Positions 51,161-60,582 are shown, counted from the stretch's first letter. The stretch is DNA of 64,000 bases from Algoriphagus sediminis (GCF_030403435.1 NZ_JAUEPH010000002.1:558001-622000), one strand, 5' to 3'. The notes: generated by a model not told the origin, from the letters alone. Numbers and translations: made by a program.

Positions 51161-51639
51161 CAAGGTTTATACGTTTCTTCGAACTCTTTTTTCGCAATTC
51201 TGTAGACCTCGGTTTTATCAGGAGGGCATACCAAATAATCGCCTTTTCGTAATCGCATTTTTTCGCCCCAGGGAGCTTCGAACACTAATTCTTCCTGAAA
51301 ATCATTGTTATGAAAAAGGCTTTTGTCGTACACAATCCCGATAATTTTCCCCTTCGGTTTAAATTTTTTCCATTCGCCATTGGACTCCTGCAGCTCATAT
51401 TTATCCTGAAAAATTTTATCTGGAACCAGATACCTTTCTTTCGCTTTAGTTTGATTTTCAACAAGCCAATCTCCCTGCTCCGCCAAATTAACGGTTTCTA
51501 CACCATCTGCCGTTCTGGTAATCACTTCTTCACCAGGAACTGCAGATTTAGCTTTGATGCACAGAAACTTCTGAAAACATTCGCCATGCTTTTCTAATAT
51601 GGGAATGAGTAATGCCTTGACTTCCTCCTGGCTCTTCAT
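51157..51639 (-). CDS. PGDYG-type protein of unknown function
   Basis: A 160-residue cytosolic protein with two G-D-Y/W motifs, LAEQGDWLVENQT and RLRKGDYLVCPPDKTEVYRI, resembling the PGDYG family. Between lie ERYLVPDKIFQDKY and the basic GEWKKFKPKGKIIGI. A role as a small nucleotide- or nucleic-acid-related domain is possible, but none is established. I chose the ATG at 51639 (MKSQEEVKALL); the frame extends 17 codons to a TTG at 51690, but that stretch lies inside a 31-base dyad. It is divergent from the patatin. Confidence 0.75.
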   Translation of the reverse strand: MKSQEEVKALLIPILEKHGECFQKFLCIKAKSAVPGEEVITRTADGVETVNLAEQGDWLVENQTKAKERYLVPDKIFQDKYELQESNGEWKKFKPKGKIIGIVYDKSLFHNNDFQEELVFEAPWGEKMRLRKGDYLVCPPDKTEVYRIAKKEFEETYKPC

Positions 51640-51671
51640 TGGTCTTTCCGGTTTTAATCTAAAAATGGAAT

Positions 51672-51702
51672 TTACTAAATTGATTATCAATCATTTTAGT
51701 AA
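51672..51702. promoter_or_regulatory. 31-bp near-perfect dyad between the PGDYG and patatin genes
   Basis: Outer arms TTACTAAA (51672-51679) and TTTAGTAA (51695-51702) and inner arms TGATT and AATCA are symmetric, with one mismatched pair between them and a 3-base centre. It sits midway in the 84-base divergent gap, 33 bases from one start and 22 from the other, as an operator for both genes would. Confidence 0.55.
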
Positions 51703-51723
51703 TTCATCCTTGATTTTTTTCCA

Positions 51724-52899
51724 ATGAAAACTTTTAAACAAAAACTCAAAACCAAAGGACCTAAACGAATTCTTGCACTTGACGGAGGGGGTATTCGAGG
51801 TGCTTTGACCTTAGGCTATCTAAAACACATTGAAGATTATCTCAGAAAACAACATAAAAATCCTGATCTGCTTTTGGGAGATTATTTTGATCTTATTGGG
51901 GGCACCAGTACAGGTTCGATCATAGCATCAGCTTTGGCCATAGGTCTCTCAGTAGATGAAATAAAGCAGAAATACTTCGAGTTAGGTACGAAGATTTTTG
52001 GAAGAAAGTATAAGTGGTGGAGAATATTTGAAATTGACGATGCCTTTAAGGCAAAATATGATCATCAGGCACTTGATTCTGAATTGAAATCTGTTTTTGG
52101 GGATATAACTCTTGGGGATACAGATCATTTAAAAACGGGCTTGTGTATCGTTGCAAAGCGAGCAGATACCAATAGTGTTTGGACTTTATTAAACCATCCC
52201 GATGGAAAGTTCTTTGACTCTGAGCATGGAAATAATTCCAAAATTCCAATTTGGAAAGCTGTCAGGGCAAGTGCTGCTGCACCTACCTATTTTTTACCGC
52301 AGTCCATAGAAGTGGGTGGTGACATGGGATATGCGGCATTTGTAGATGGAGGGGTGAGCATGGCAAATAATCCTGCATTACAGCTACTTATGGTTTCCAC
52401 TATGTCTGGTTTTCCATTTAAATGGGAAATGGGAGAAGATAAGATTCTGTTAACTTCTGTGGGAACGGGAATGCATCAAATGAAAAAGCTACCAAAGAAA
52501 ATTCAGAAAAATCATCTTTTGAATTGGGCTTCAGAGATTCCAAACATGTTAATGGAGGATGCCAGCTGGCAGAATCAAACGATTTTACAGTGGATTTCTA
52601 ATTCGCCCACTCCTCAGTTTATCGATAGACAGACCGGGGATTTGAGGAATGATCTCCTTGGTTTTGGTCAAAAGAAACGTGATCCGCTACTTCATTATTT
52701 GCGCTATAATGTACTGCTAGATGTGGATGATTTAAATAAAAGATTCAATCCTGAAAAGCCCTATACGCAAAAGGTTGTCGATGATTTGGCTGCTATGGAC
52801 AATGCCAAAAATTGCCAAAAGTTATATGATTTAGGTTATGAGGCTGGATCGCAGGAAATAAAAGCAAAGCATTTTCCGAGTGGATTTATGATAGATTAA
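51724..52899 (+). CDS. Patatin-like phospholipase
   Basis: A 391-residue Ser-Asp lipid acyl hydrolase. The oxyanion stretch RILALDGGGIRGALTLGYL is at about residues 15-33, the nucleophile motif GTSTG has Ser62, and the catalytic Asp208 is in FVDGGVSMANNP. There is no signal peptide or membrane helix, so it acts on membrane lipids from the cytosolic side or after export by other means. Patatins also serve as CBASS effectors (CapV), but no nucleotide cyclase lies nearby. It is divergent from the PGDYG gene with a shared dyad; its 3' end overlaps the TPR gene by 4 bases. Confidence 0.92.
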   Translation: MKTFKQKLKTKGPKRILALDGGGIRGALTLGYLKHIEDYLRKQHKNPDLLLGDYFDLIGGTSTGSIIASALAIGLSVDEIKQKYFELGTKIFGRKYKWWRIFEIDDAFKAKYDHQALDSELKSVFGDITLGDTDHLKTGLCIVAKRADTNSVWTLLNHPDGKFFDSEHGNNSKIPIWKAVRASAAAPTYFLPQSIEVGGDMGYAAFVDGGVSMANNPALQLLMVSTMSGFPFKWEMGEDKILLTSVGTGMHQMKKLPKKIQKNHLLNWASEIPNMLMEDASWQNQTILQWISNSPTPQFIDRQTGDLRNDLLGFGQKKRDPLLHYLRYNVLLDVDDLNKRFNPEKPYTQKVVDDLAAMDNAKNCQKLYDLGYEAGSQEIKAKHFPSGFMID

Positions 52900-53228
52900 T
52901 CTAAATCGTTCTCGAATTTCAACATCTCAAGAGCACTACTAAGCTCATTTAAAGTTTTGGTTTCTCCTTGAATTTTGGCAAGGCTTATTCCTTTTTCAAA
53001 GATATCCAGAGCTTTTTCTATATCATCTTGATCTGAAAAGAAATGAGCGGCAGGATAATAGGTAGGAAGGTAATCTGGATGTTCAAGCAATAATTTGTTA
53101 AACAATTCGCTTGTTTTTTCAGGATCATGTTCTTGGTATTCAAGTGCCAGAGCATACCAATTGAAAGGATTGTCAGGTTCGGTTTCGCAAAACTCGTGGA
53201 GTGCTCTCAATCGATTTAAATTGCTCAC
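52896..53228 (-). CDS. Small TPR-repeat protein
   Basis: A 110-residue protein with about two to three TPR-like helix pairs: NPFNWYALALEYQEHDPEKT, TYYPAAHFFSDQDDIEKALD and a following GISLAKIQGETKTL. It probably binds a protein partner; the partner is unknown. It is a single leftward gene in the gap between the patatin and etfB, overlapping the patatin stop by 4 bases. Confidence 0.82.
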   Translation of the reverse strand: MSNLNRLRALHEFCETEPDNPFNWYALALEYQEHDPEKTSELFNKLLLEHPDYLPTYYPAAHFFSDQDDIEKALDIFEKGISLAKIQGETKTLNELSSALEMLKFENDLD

Positions 53229-53300
53229 TGATAAGTTTTTTTAATTAGAGGGTGACTGTTAATTTCACGCAAAATAAATCTAAAATCTAAATCTGAACCA

Positions 53301-54038
53301 ATGAATATTCTTGTTTGTATCACGCATGTGCCCGATACGACTTCCAAAATTCAGTTTACTGATAATAATACAAAATTTGACACTACAGGGGTTCAATTCA
53401 TCATCGGACCGTACGATGATTATGCACTGGCCAGAGCTGTAGAGTTGAGGGATCAAACGAGTGGAAAACTTACCGTACTAAATGTAGGTGGAGCTGAAAC
53501 TGAGCCTACCTTAAGAAAAGCTCTGGCTATCGGAGCTGACGAAGCCATAAGGGTTAATGCTGAACCAAAGGATTCTTACTTTGTTGCTCAACAAATAGCG
53601 CACTACGCTAAAGAGGGTGGATATGATTTAATCCTAATGGGTAGAGAATCCATCGATTTCAATGGTGGAATGGTCCATGGAATGGTTGGTGAAATTCTTG
53701 GGATGCCTAGTTTCTCTCCTGTTATGAAGCTGGACATTGACGGAACTACAGCAAATATGCAGAGGGAGATTGAAGGAGGAAAAGAGAACTTAGAAGCTAA
53801 CCTTCCTTTGATAGCTGGATGCCAGGAGCCAATTGCAGAATGGAAAATTCCAAATATGCGTGGTATTATGTCTGCTAGAACAAAACCTATGAATGTGGTG
53901 GATCCGGTGGGAGATGAGACTCAGGCTGAAGCCAAAAGCTATGCTCTACCTCCTGCAAAGGCTGAGGTGAAGTTGATCGATGCAGATAATGTTTCTGAGC
54001 TTGTTTCACTGCTGAAAAATGAGGCAAAAGTACTTTAA
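53301..54038 (+). CDS. etfB: Electron transfer flavoprotein, beta subunit
   Basis: A 245-residue EtfB that binds AMP and carries electrons from acyl-CoA dehydrogenases to the quinone pool. VPDTTSKIQFTDN near the N-terminus, YDDYALARAVELRDQ, GRESIDFNGGMVHGMVGEIL and the recognition loop IPNMRGIMSARTKPMNVVDP match. It pairs with etfA 35 bases downstream. Two acyl-CoA dehydrogenases in this window are likely donors. Confidence 0.95.
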   Translation: MNILVCITHVPDTTSKIQFTDNNTKFDTTGVQFIIGPYDDYALARAVELRDQTSGKLTVLNVGGAETEPTLRKALAIGADEAIRVNAEPKDSYFVAQQIAHYAKEGGYDLILMGRESIDFNGGMVHGMVGEILGMPSFSPVMKLDIDGTTANMQREIEGGKENLEANLPLIAGCQEPIAEWKIPNMRGIMSARTKPMNVVDPVGDETQAEAKSYALPPAKAEVKLIDADNVSELVSLLKNEAKVL

Positions 54039-54073
54039 TCAATTAGATTTAAAATATTTAAATTCAAGATATT

Positions 54074-55042
54074 ATGTCAGTATTAGTATATATTGAACAT
54101 GCCGATGGGCAAATAAAGAAAACAAGTTTGGAAGCTATTTCCTTTGCGAAAGGACTTGTAGATAAAACAGGTGAAGGTGATGTAGTGGCTGTGGCACTTG
54201 GTTCTATTGAATCAGCTGCTTTGGCGAAAGCCGGATCTGCAGGTGCAAGCAAAGTAATGCATGACCCAAATGATAAATTAAGTGCTGGCGTCATTCAAGC
54301 GCATGCCTCTGCTGTAGCTTCAGCTTTCAAACAGACAGGAGCTAAAACGGTGGTTATGGCGAAGTCCTCACTTGCTGACGCCGTAGCAGCAAGATTAGCA
54401 ATCAAAATCAATGCAGGATTGGTATCCAATGTAGTTGAACTTCCAAATACGGATGGAGGATACACGGTCAAAAGAAGTATTTACACCGGTAAAGCTTTCG
54501 CAGAAACTTCTTTGGCCACCGAAAATAAAATCCTTGCCATTAAGAAAAATGCTGCAGATTTAATCACCGATGGTGCAGATGCACAAGTTGAACAATTTGA
54601 TGCAGGTGTAGCTGATTCTGATTTTGCCGCCAAAATAACTTCTACAGATCGAGCCACTGGGGACGTACTACTTCCTGAGGCTGATATCGTAGTTTCAGGA
54701 GGAAGAGGATTAAAAGGTCCTGAGAACTGGGGAATGATAGAAGATATGGCAAAAACTCTAGGTGCTGCTACCGGTTGTTCCAAACCAGTTTCAGACATAG
54801 GATGGAGGCCTCACCATGAACACGTAGGGCAGACGGGAATAAAAGTGGCACCATCTTTATATATTGCTGTAGGAATTTCTGGTGCTATTCAACATCTTGC
54901 AGGCGTGAATTCATCCAAATGCATTGTAGTGATCAACAAAGATCCAGAAGCACCATTTTTCAAAGCGGCCGATTATGGTATTGTTGGGGATGCATTTGAT
55001 GTGGTTCCAAAACTTACCGAGGCGCTCAAGGCAGAACTATAA
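54074..55042 (+). CDS. etfA: Electron transfer flavoprotein, alpha subunit
   Basis: A 322-residue EtfA. The C-terminal FAD-binding domain is clear: VVSGGRGLKGPENWGMIEDM, SDIGWRPHHEHVGQTGI, YIAVGISGAIQHLAGVNSSK and INKDPEAPFFKAADYGIVGD. It forms a heterodimer with EtfB, encoded 35 bases upstream. The DUF151 protein gene starts 5 bases downstream, so three genes may be co-transcribed. Confidence 0.96.
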   Translation: MSVLVYIEHADGQIKKTSLEAISFAKGLVDKTGEGDVVAVALGSIESAALAKAGSAGASKVMHDPNDKLSAGVIQAHASAVASAFKQTGAKTVVMAKSSLADAVAARLAIKINAGLVSNVVELPNTDGGYTVKRSIYTGKAFAETSLATENKILAIKKNAADLITDGADAQVEQFDAGVADSDFAAKITSTDRATGDVLLPEADIVVSGGRGLKGPENWGMIEDMAKTLGAATGCSKPVSDIGWRPHHEHVGQTGIKVAPSLYIAVGISGAIQHLAGVNSSKCIVVINKDPEAPFFKAADYGIVGDAFDVVPKLTEALKAEL

Positions 55043-55047
55043 TTTTT

Positions 55048-55641
55048 GTGGAAAAGCTAGTTGAATTAGAAATTTTAGGTTTATCATCGAATCACTCACA
55101 TTCGGGTTCTTTTACTTTAGTGTTGGGTGAGACAGAGGGTACAAGAAGGTTACCCATCATCATTGGAATGTTTGAGGCACAGGCGATTGCCATTGAGATC
55201 GAGAAGATTGTTCCGAATAGACCTATGACTCATGACCTATTCAAATCTTTTGCAGCTAGCTTTTCTTTTGAACTTAACCGAATTGTTATTTCTGACATGA
55301 AGGAAGGTGTGTTTTACGCCAGAATTTTCGGCCAAAATGGGGCAGAGGAGGTGGAAATAGACTCCAGGCCTTCTGATGCCATTGCTATCGCTGTAAGGTT
55401 TGATTGCCCTATTTTCTGCTCTGAAAAAGTAATGTCAGAAGCTGCTGTCGAACCTTCTGATGATGAAACCCAAGAAGAACAGAAAGCAAAATCTGCTGAG
55501 GTTAAAGCTTCTCCAAAGAGGGATTCTGGACTAAAGGATTATAGTCTCGATCGACTAAATCAGATGCTCGATAAGGCTATCGCTGACGAGGATTATGAGA
55601 AGGCTGCTCGAATCCGGGACGAAATAAACAAAAGAAATTAA
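55048..55641 (+). CDS. Bifunctional nuclease (DUF151) with UVR motif
   Basis: A 197-residue protein starting at GTG, with a DUF151/BFN domain at residues 1-135 (LPIIIGMFEAQAIAIEIEKI, RPMTHDLFKSFAASF, EVEIDSRPSDAIAIAVRFDC). An acidic linker follows, then a UvrB/UvrC-type helix pair at about 165-197 (LDKAIADEDYEKAARIRDEI). DUF151 proteins show nuclease activity on DNA and RNA in plants and bacteria. It lies 5 bases after etfA and is closed by a terminator at 55647. Confidence 0.9.
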   Translation: MEKLVELEILGLSSNHSHSGSFTLVLGETEGTRRLPIIIGMFEAQAIAIEIEKIVPNRPMTHDLFKSFAASFSFELNRIVISDMKEGVFYARIFGQNGAEEVEIDSRPSDAIAIAVRFDCPIFCSEKVMSEAAVEPSDDETQEEQKAKSAEVKASPKRDSGLKDYSLDRLNQMLDKAIADEDYEKAARIRDEINKRN

Positions 55642-55646
55642 GTGCG

Positions 55647-55670
55647 GCTCGGCTATCGCCGAGCTTTTTT
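55647..55670 (+). terminator. Intrinsic terminator after the ETF/DUF151 run
   Basis: GCTCGGC/GCCGAGC, a perfect 7-bp stem with loop TATC, is followed by six T, 6 bases after the DUF151 gene stop. Confidence 0.9.
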
Positions 55671-55717
55671 GTGAACAAACGGATACCTATTTTAACGGGG
55701 CTTTACTAAAATTAAGA

Positions 55718-57001
55718 ATGGATATTTTAAGAGGGGCCTTTGGCATTCTGGTGATCCTTTTGGTTGCTTTTCTTTTTTCTGTGAATAAAAAGAAAATTGA
55801 CTGGCGCCTTGTTGGGATAGGAGTTGGTTTACAGTTGGTTTTTGGCTTTTTGATCACCAAGGTGCCTTTTGTAGCCAGTGCATTTACCGTGCTTTCTCAG
55901 GCATTTGTCAAGCTTTTAAGCTTTAGCATGGATGGGGCTGAGTTCATTTTTGGTGATTTAGCAAATGGTAGCTTTGGAAGCATTTTTGCGTTTCAGGTCC
56001 TCCCAACAATCATTTTCTTCTCAACTGTTTCTGCGGGCTTGTATTACCTCGGAGTCCTTCAAAAAGTGGTTTTTGGAATCGCCTGGATCATGTCCAGAAC
56101 CATGAGACTATCCGGGGCGGAATCCCTTTCTGCGGCAGGGAATATATTTCTTGGCCAAACCGAGGCTCCATTGTTGGTAAGACCCTACATCAAAGACATG
56201 AGTAAATCGGAACTTATGTGTTTGATGACAGGAGGAATGGCGACCATTGCTGGAGGGGTCCTTGCCGGCTATGTTGCATTTTTAGGGGGAGATAGTCCGG
56301 AGGAGCAAACCAAGTTTGCTGCCTATTTGCTTGGGGCTAGTTTTATTAATGCCCCAGCAGCCATTGTGATGGCTAAAATTTGTGTTCCGGAGGTAGAAAA
56401 AACCAATGTAAATGAAAAGCTGGAGCTGAGTCAGGAGGGGATGGGTGTCAACCTGATTGATGCGATGTCAATTGGGGCTTCTGAGGGACTCAAACTGGCG
56501 CTTAATGTAGGCGCGATGCTGCTTGCTTTTATCGCTGTAATTGCAGCCATAAATTTTGTTCTTGAAGGCCTATTGGGTGACGTGACCGGGCTGAATAATT
56601 GGGTGATTTCTTCTACCGGAGGACAGTTTCAAGGTTTTTCTTTAGAATATATTTTTGGACAAATATTCAGAGTCTTTGCATGGATAATAGGGATAGAGTG
56701 GCAGGATACCTTGCAGGTGGGAAGTCTCTTGGGTCAAAAGACCGCTATAAATGAGTTTGTTGCTTATTTAAGTTTGGCAGAAATGAAAGAAGCTGGAACG
56801 CTTCAACCTAAGTCAATTATCGTAGCTACTTATGCCCTATGTGGCTTTTCTAATTTCTCATCCATCGCTATTCAGTTGGGTGGAATCACCATCATCGCCC
56901 CAAATCAACAAGGTAATTTAAGTCGATTGGGATTAAGAGCTCTCCTGGCCGCTTCCTTGGCCTGTCTAATGACTGGAACAGTAGCTGGGATTTTGTTTTA
57001 A
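55718..57001 (+). CDS. Concentrative nucleoside transporter (CNT/NupC family)
   Basis: A 427-residue inner-membrane symporter that brings nucleosides in with Na+ or H+. Family hallmarks are FQVLPTIIFFSTVSAGLYYL, GAESLSAAGNIFLGQTEAPL (substrate loop), TGGMATIAGGVLAGYVAFLG, GASFINAPAAIVMAKI and TYALCGFSNFSSIAIQLGGI, in the expected order. It has about eight to ten helices. It is a single gene between two terminators. Confidence 0.94.
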   Translation: MDILRGAFGILVILLVAFLFSVNKKKIDWRLVGIGVGLQLVFGFLITKVPFVASAFTVLSQAFVKLLSFSMDGAEFIFGDLANGSFGSIFAFQVLPTIIFFSTVSAGLYYLGVLQKVVFGIAWIMSRTMRLSGAESLSAAGNIFLGQTEAPLLVRPYIKDMSKSELMCLMTGGMATIAGGVLAGYVAFLGGDSPEEQTKFAAYLLGASFINAPAAIVMAKICVPEVEKTNVNEKLELSQEGMGVNLIDAMSIGASEGLKLALNVGAMLLAFIAVIAAINFVLEGLLGDVTGLNNWVISSTGGQFQGFSLEYIFGQIFRVFAWIIGIEWQDTLQVGSLLGQKTAINEFVAYLSLAEMKEAGTLQPKSIIVATYALCGFSNFSSIAIQLGGITIIAPNQQGNLSRLGLRALLAASLACLMTGTVAGILF

Positions 57002-57010
57002 GCTATAAAA

Positions 57011-57044
57011 AAGGCTCCGAAAACGGAGCCCTTTCATTTTTTTT
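57011..57044 (+). terminator. Intrinsic terminator between convergent genes
   Basis: GGCTCCG/CGGAGCC with loop AAAA, followed by CTTTCA and eight T. It lies between the nucleoside transporter stop (57001) and the stop of the convergent M28 gene (57052). Confidence 0.85.
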
Positions 57045-57051
57045 CTATGGC

Positions 57052-58527
57052 TTATTCTAATCCATAAAGCTCCTTACCAACCTCTTCGTATTTATCTCCT
57101 GAAAGCCAGAATGGTTGGATTTGGGTATTTGCAATCGACTCTGCAGCGAGGATGTATGCTTTCCAGTATTTTACTACATAATCCATATCCATGCTATCTA
57201 CTTCATCCGCTGCCTTATGATAGTATTTACTGATTTCATCATCAAATGCGGTAAATCCAAGGCTAAATGTTGGAGCTGGGATTCCCTTTTTTGCAAAGGA
57301 AACATTATCCGATCTGTCGAATAAACCTTGTTCTGGTGCTTGGTCTTCGATTGCTTCAAGTCCAAATGCCTTCGCTGCTTCTGCGAGTTTCTCTTGCTCG
57401 CTGGTTCTGGTTAAACCAATGACGGTGATTATAGAAGTATCGTTATAACCAGCACCGTCAATATTCAGGTTATAAATAATTTTATCCAAAGGAATTAACG
57501 GATTTTCTGCAAAGTAGGCACTGCCAAGCAATCCTTTTTCTTCAGCTGTCCAAAGAGCGAAAAGTACAGAGCGCTTTGGTGGTCTTTTTGCAAAATATTT
57601 AGCTGCATTAAGTACTGATACCGTTCCAACAGCATTATCTCTGGCTCCATTGTAAATGGTATCGCCCTCAGCATCTGGATTGCCAACTCCCACATGATCA
57701 TAATGGGCTGAAAGCATAATGAATTCATCCTTTAAATTCTTATCTGTTCCTTCGATCCAACCTAGGATATTTTGTCCCTCAATGGGTTTCTGAATCTTTC
57801 CCTGAATGTCCAGGTCTGCCTTTTTTACGTCGCCTTTAGCAACTGAATTTTTCATCTCACTTTTTAGATCCTTTACCCAGAGGTAGGGGAGATCACTTTT
57901 AGAGCCTTGATCTAAAGAAAGCTGATCAGAGCTAAGGTAATTGGCAATCAACGGCCACGGAATGGAAGGAATATTGTACATCTCGATAAGTGCAATAGCT
58001 CCATTTTCTGCCGCTAAAGCTGTTTTCTTACGACCCAAGGCCATTAATGCGGCTGGACTCATTTGATCAGGAGCACCAAGATTGGTCACCACCACTTTAC
58101 CTTTGACTTCCTTACCTTCATAATCTTCCTCTAGCCCATATCCTAAGTCGACCAATTCAAAGCTTCCAGAGAGGGACTTTCCATCCAAAACAAGCATAGA
58201 TTCCTTTTGAGAATAGGTTTCAGGGCCCATTTTCAAGTTTCCTGACTTTGGAGGTGAGGATAAGTTAAACGGGATTATTTGAGCATAGCCATCAGCGCCG
58301 GGAACCTGCATAACTCCATATTTTTCCAGTTCGCCGCTGATATAGTCTATGGCCAGCTGCATTTCAGGTCTAGCAGGGTCCCTGCCCATTAGTTCATCTG
58401 AGGCAAGGTAAGTGAGATGGGCTTCCGCCTCATCACGATCAAAGCGTTTTTCTACTTTCTTCTTTTGTGCGAAAGTCGATGTTGAGAAGCCCACTAGAAT
58501 CAGTAGACTTAAGAAGACATTTTTCAT
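57052..58527 (-). CDS. Exported M28-family metallopeptidase with PA domain
   Basis: A 491-residue exported peptidase (signal VFLSLLILVGFSTSTFAQ). A PA-type insert (DYEGKEVKGKVVVTNLG, EDYEGKEV) precedes the zinc domain: MLSAHYDHVGVG, YNGARDNAVGTVSVLN, WTAEEKGLLGSAYF with the base Glu, and the late His in KYYHKAADEVD. Family M28 aminopeptidases remove N-terminal residues from peptides outside the cytoplasm. It is a single leftward gene. Confidence 0.94.
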   Translation of the reverse strand: MKNVFLSLLILVGFSTSTFAQKKKVEKRFDRDEAEAHLTYLASDELMGRDPARPEMQLAIDYISGELEKYGVMQVPGADGYAQIIPFNLSSPPKSGNLKMGPETYSQKESMLVLDGKSLSGSFELVDLGYGLEEDYEGKEVKGKVVVTNLGAPDQMSPAALMALGRKKTALAAENGAIALIEMYNIPSIPWPLIANYLSSDQLSLDQGSKSDLPYLWVKDLKSEMKNSVAKGDVKKADLDIQGKIQKPIEGQNILGWIEGTDKNLKDEFIMLSAHYDHVGVGNPDAEGDTIYNGARDNAVGTVSVLNAAKYFAKRPPKRSVLFALWTAEEKGLLGSAYFAENPLIPLDKIIYNLNIDGAGYNDTSIITVIGLTRTSEQEKLAEAAKAFGLEAIEDQAPEQGLFDRSDNVSFAKKGIPAPTFSLGFTAFDDEISKYYHKAADEVDSMDMDYVVKYWKAYILAAESIANTQIQPFWLSGDKYEEVGKELYGLE

Positions 58528-58572
58528 TAGAGTGATTTTTAGGGACGCTAAAATAGGGTTTTTACTTGGTAT

Positions 58573-59274
58573 TTATTCCATAGAGTCTAACCCGCAGGTA
58601 TCAAGTATTCGATTGAAATAATCCGGGAGTTTTGCTTTTAGGGAAATTTGACGTTGGTCGGTAGGATGTAAAATTCTTAGTTCTCTGGAATGAAGGAGAA
58701 GATTTCTATTTCCAAATTGACTTTCAAAGAATTGATTTTGGCGATTATCGCCATGTTTTTTGTCACCAATAATGTAGTGCCGCATATGAGCCATATGTTT
58801 CCTAATCTGGTGGGTTCGGCCTGTTTTTGGGCTTACTTCGAGAAGGGAATATCTACTGGTAGGGTATCGACCCGTAGTGTTAAAAGGCAATTCGGTTTCA
58901 GAAATTAACTTATACTCTGAAATAGCTTCCTGCTTTGTATTAGAGTATTCATTTGAAAGAGGGTAATCAATAACTCCAGTTCGTTCTTTTGGTATTCCAC
59001 GACAAAGGGCCAGATAATATTTGTCAACTTCTTTTGATTCGAACTGTGACTTGAGAAAGGGGAGATGCGCTTTCTTCTTTGAAAATAAAAGAAGGCCACT
59101 TGTCGCCTTATCAAGTCGGTGTACGGGTGTTACCCAATGATCTATCTGGTCTCTTAGAATTTGGAGAGCGAACAGGGTTTCATAAGCATCAATTCTGGTT
59201 TTATGAACCAATAATCCAGCAGGTTTATTGATTGCTACTATATCCTCGTCCTCATGGATGATTTCTAATTTCAA
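58573..59274 (-). CDS. RluA-family pseudouridine synthase
   Basis: A 233-residue single-domain pseudouridine synthase without an S4 domain, closest in size and form to TruC (tRNA U65). The catalytic Asp55 is in TPVHRLDKATSGLLLFSKK, with INKPAGLLVHKT before it and TGRTHQIRKHMAHMRHYI after. TruC or another RluA-type target cannot be decided from sequence. It lies 6 bases downstream of mnmA on the same strand, so two tRNA-modification genes are probably co-transcribed. Confidence 0.9.
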   Translation of the reverse strand: MKLEIIHEDEDIVAINKPAGLLVHKTRIDAYETLFALQILRDQIDHWVTPVHRLDKATSGLLLFSKKKAHLPFLKSQFESKEVDKYYLALCRGIPKERTGVIDYPLSNEYSNTKQEAISEYKLISETELPFNTTGRYPTSRYSLLEVSPKTGRTHQIRKHMAHMRHYIIGDKKHGDNRQNQFFESQFGNRNLLLHSRELRILHPTDQRQISLKAKLPDYFNRILDTCGLDSME

Positions 59275-59280
59275 GCTGAT

Positions 59281-60492
59281 CTAGAATATAGTGCCCGAAC
59301 CGATACATTCCTCACCTTTGTACCAGGCTACAAATTGTCCTGAGGCAATGCCTTTCTGTGGTTGATCGAAAATAAAATACAGACCATTTTCGCGTCGCAA
59401 AAGGGTAGTGCCTACCAGGGGCTGTCTGTATCGAATTCTGGCTTGATAGGTGGCAGTTTGACCCACCTCTAATTCTAGGTCTTCCCGAATCCAATGAATC
59501 TGATCTTCTTTTACAAAAAGAGCATTTCGTAATAAACCAGGATGATCCTCTCCTAAGCCAGTATAAATTACGTTTTGGCGAGTATCAGTGGAGATTACGA
59601 ATAGCGGCTTTCCTGTTCCTCCTACTTTTAAACCCTTTCTTTGACCTACAGTAAAATAGTGAGCACCATTGTGTTCACCAATCACGGTTCCTTGTTCTGG
59701 TTTAAATCCAAGTGGCAAAGCCATGTTGTCTAATTCCTCATCATTCAAATCTTCCATTTCGATTCCTGCGGGAATAGCATATTTCTGTAAGGATGGAAGA
59801 TCTTCGGGAATTTGGATGATTCTCCCTTTTTTTGGTTTTAATTGCTGCTGCAAGAAATCGGGTAATCGAACTTTGCCAATAAAGCAAAGGCCTTGACTGT
59901 CTTTTTTATCTGCTGTTATTAGGTCCAAAGACTTAGCGATCTGCCGCACTTCAGATTTTTGCAAATGACCAATAGGAAATAAGGCTTTGCTCAGCTGCTC
60001 TTGATCTAGTTGACAAAGGAAATAGCTCTGGTCTTTATTTGCATCGGCACCAGCCTTTAGCTGATAAATAGTTTTACCATCAGAATCGAATTCGTCTTTT
60101 TGGCAATAATGCCCAGTGGCCACGAAATCCGCTTTGAGCTTTTCGGCTGCTTTCAGAAAAAGATCAAACTTTATCTCTCTATTGCAGAGAATATCAGGAT
60201 TTGGAGTTCTACCGGCCTCATATTCCGCGAACATGTAATCTACTATCCTGTCTTTGTATTCATAGCTGAGATCTATAGCCTGGAATGGGATTCCCAGTTT
60301 TTCAGCCACAAGCATGGCATCCGTAGAGTCTTCCATCCAAGGACATTCATTCGAGATGGTCACGGATTCGTCGTGCCAGTTCTTCATGAACATTCCAATG
60401 ACTTCGTATCCCTGTTCTATAAGTAAATGTGCGGCTACAGAGCTGTCTACCCCTCCGGAGAGGCCCACGACCACTCTTTTCTTTTTTTGCAT
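59281..60492 (-). CDS. mnmA: tRNA-specific 2-thiouridylase MnmA
   Basis: Makes 2-thiouridine at position 34 of tRNAs for Lys, Glu and Gln. The PP-loop is [17 protein letters not shown] near the start, the first catalytic Cys is in [14 protein letters not shown], and the second is in DSQGLCFIG. Length from the chosen ATG at 60492 ([10 protein letters not shown]) is 403 residues; the frame extends 51 codons further upstream without family likeness. An IR hairpin lies 14 bases before the ATG and a TATCTTTG -7 box lies 83 bases upstream. Confidence 0.95.
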   Translation of the reverse strand: MQKKKRVVVGLSGGVDSSVAAHLLIEQGYEVIGMFMKNWHDESVTISNECPWMEDSTDAMLVAEKLGIPFQAIDLSYEYKDRIVDYMFAEYEAGRTPNPDILCNREIKFDLFLKAAEKLKADFVATGHYCQKDEFDSDGKTIYQLKAGADANKDQSYFLCQLDQEQLSKALFPIGHLQKSEVRQIAKSLDLITADKKDSQGLCFIGKVRLPDFLQQQLKPKKGRIIQIPEDLPSLQKYAIPAGIEMEDLNDEELDNMALPLGFKPEQGTVIGEHNGAHYFTVGQRKGLKVGGTGKPLFVISTDTRQNVIYTGLGEDHPGLLRNALFVKEDQIHWIREDLELEVGQTATYQARIRYRQPLVGTTLLRRENGLYFIFDQPQKGIASGQFVAWYKGEECIGSGTIF

Positions 60493-60505
60493 GTGTTTCA
60501 GTTTG

Positions 60506-60526
60506 TAATGGATTAAAGGTCCATTA
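60506..60526. repeat. Hairpin in the mnmA leader
   Basis: TAATGGA and TCCATTA are perfect 7-base arms with a 7-base loop, 14 bases upstream of the mnmA ATG. It could modulate translation; nothing further marks it. Confidence 0.4.
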
Positions 60527-60574
60527 GGATACTTGGAAGTAGAACAATTCCTGTTCAGAAAATAGTTCGAAATG

Positions 60575-60582
60575 CAAAGATA
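60575..60582 (-). promoter_or_regulatory. Candidate -7 box of mnmA
   Basis: Minus strand TATCTTTG, a full match to TAnnTTTG, 83 bases upstream of the mnmA ATG and just past the ggt stop, so mnmA may be transcribed on its own. No TTG -33 box at the right distance is clear. Confidence 0.35.

Noticed and set aside
51640..51690. N-terminal extension of the PGDYG-type gene to a TTG
   Set aside because: It would run into the 31-bp dyad and adds an unrelated hydrophobic tail; ATG at 51639 fits better.
51724..52899. Patatin as a CBASS (CapV) effector
   Set aside because: There is no CD-NTase, Cap2/Cap3 or other defence gene within several kilobases, so a defence role is not supported here.
53277..53294. 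Short tandem AATCTAA repeats before etfB
   Set aside because: Two to three copies of an AT-rich heptamer in AT-rich DNA are not above chance.
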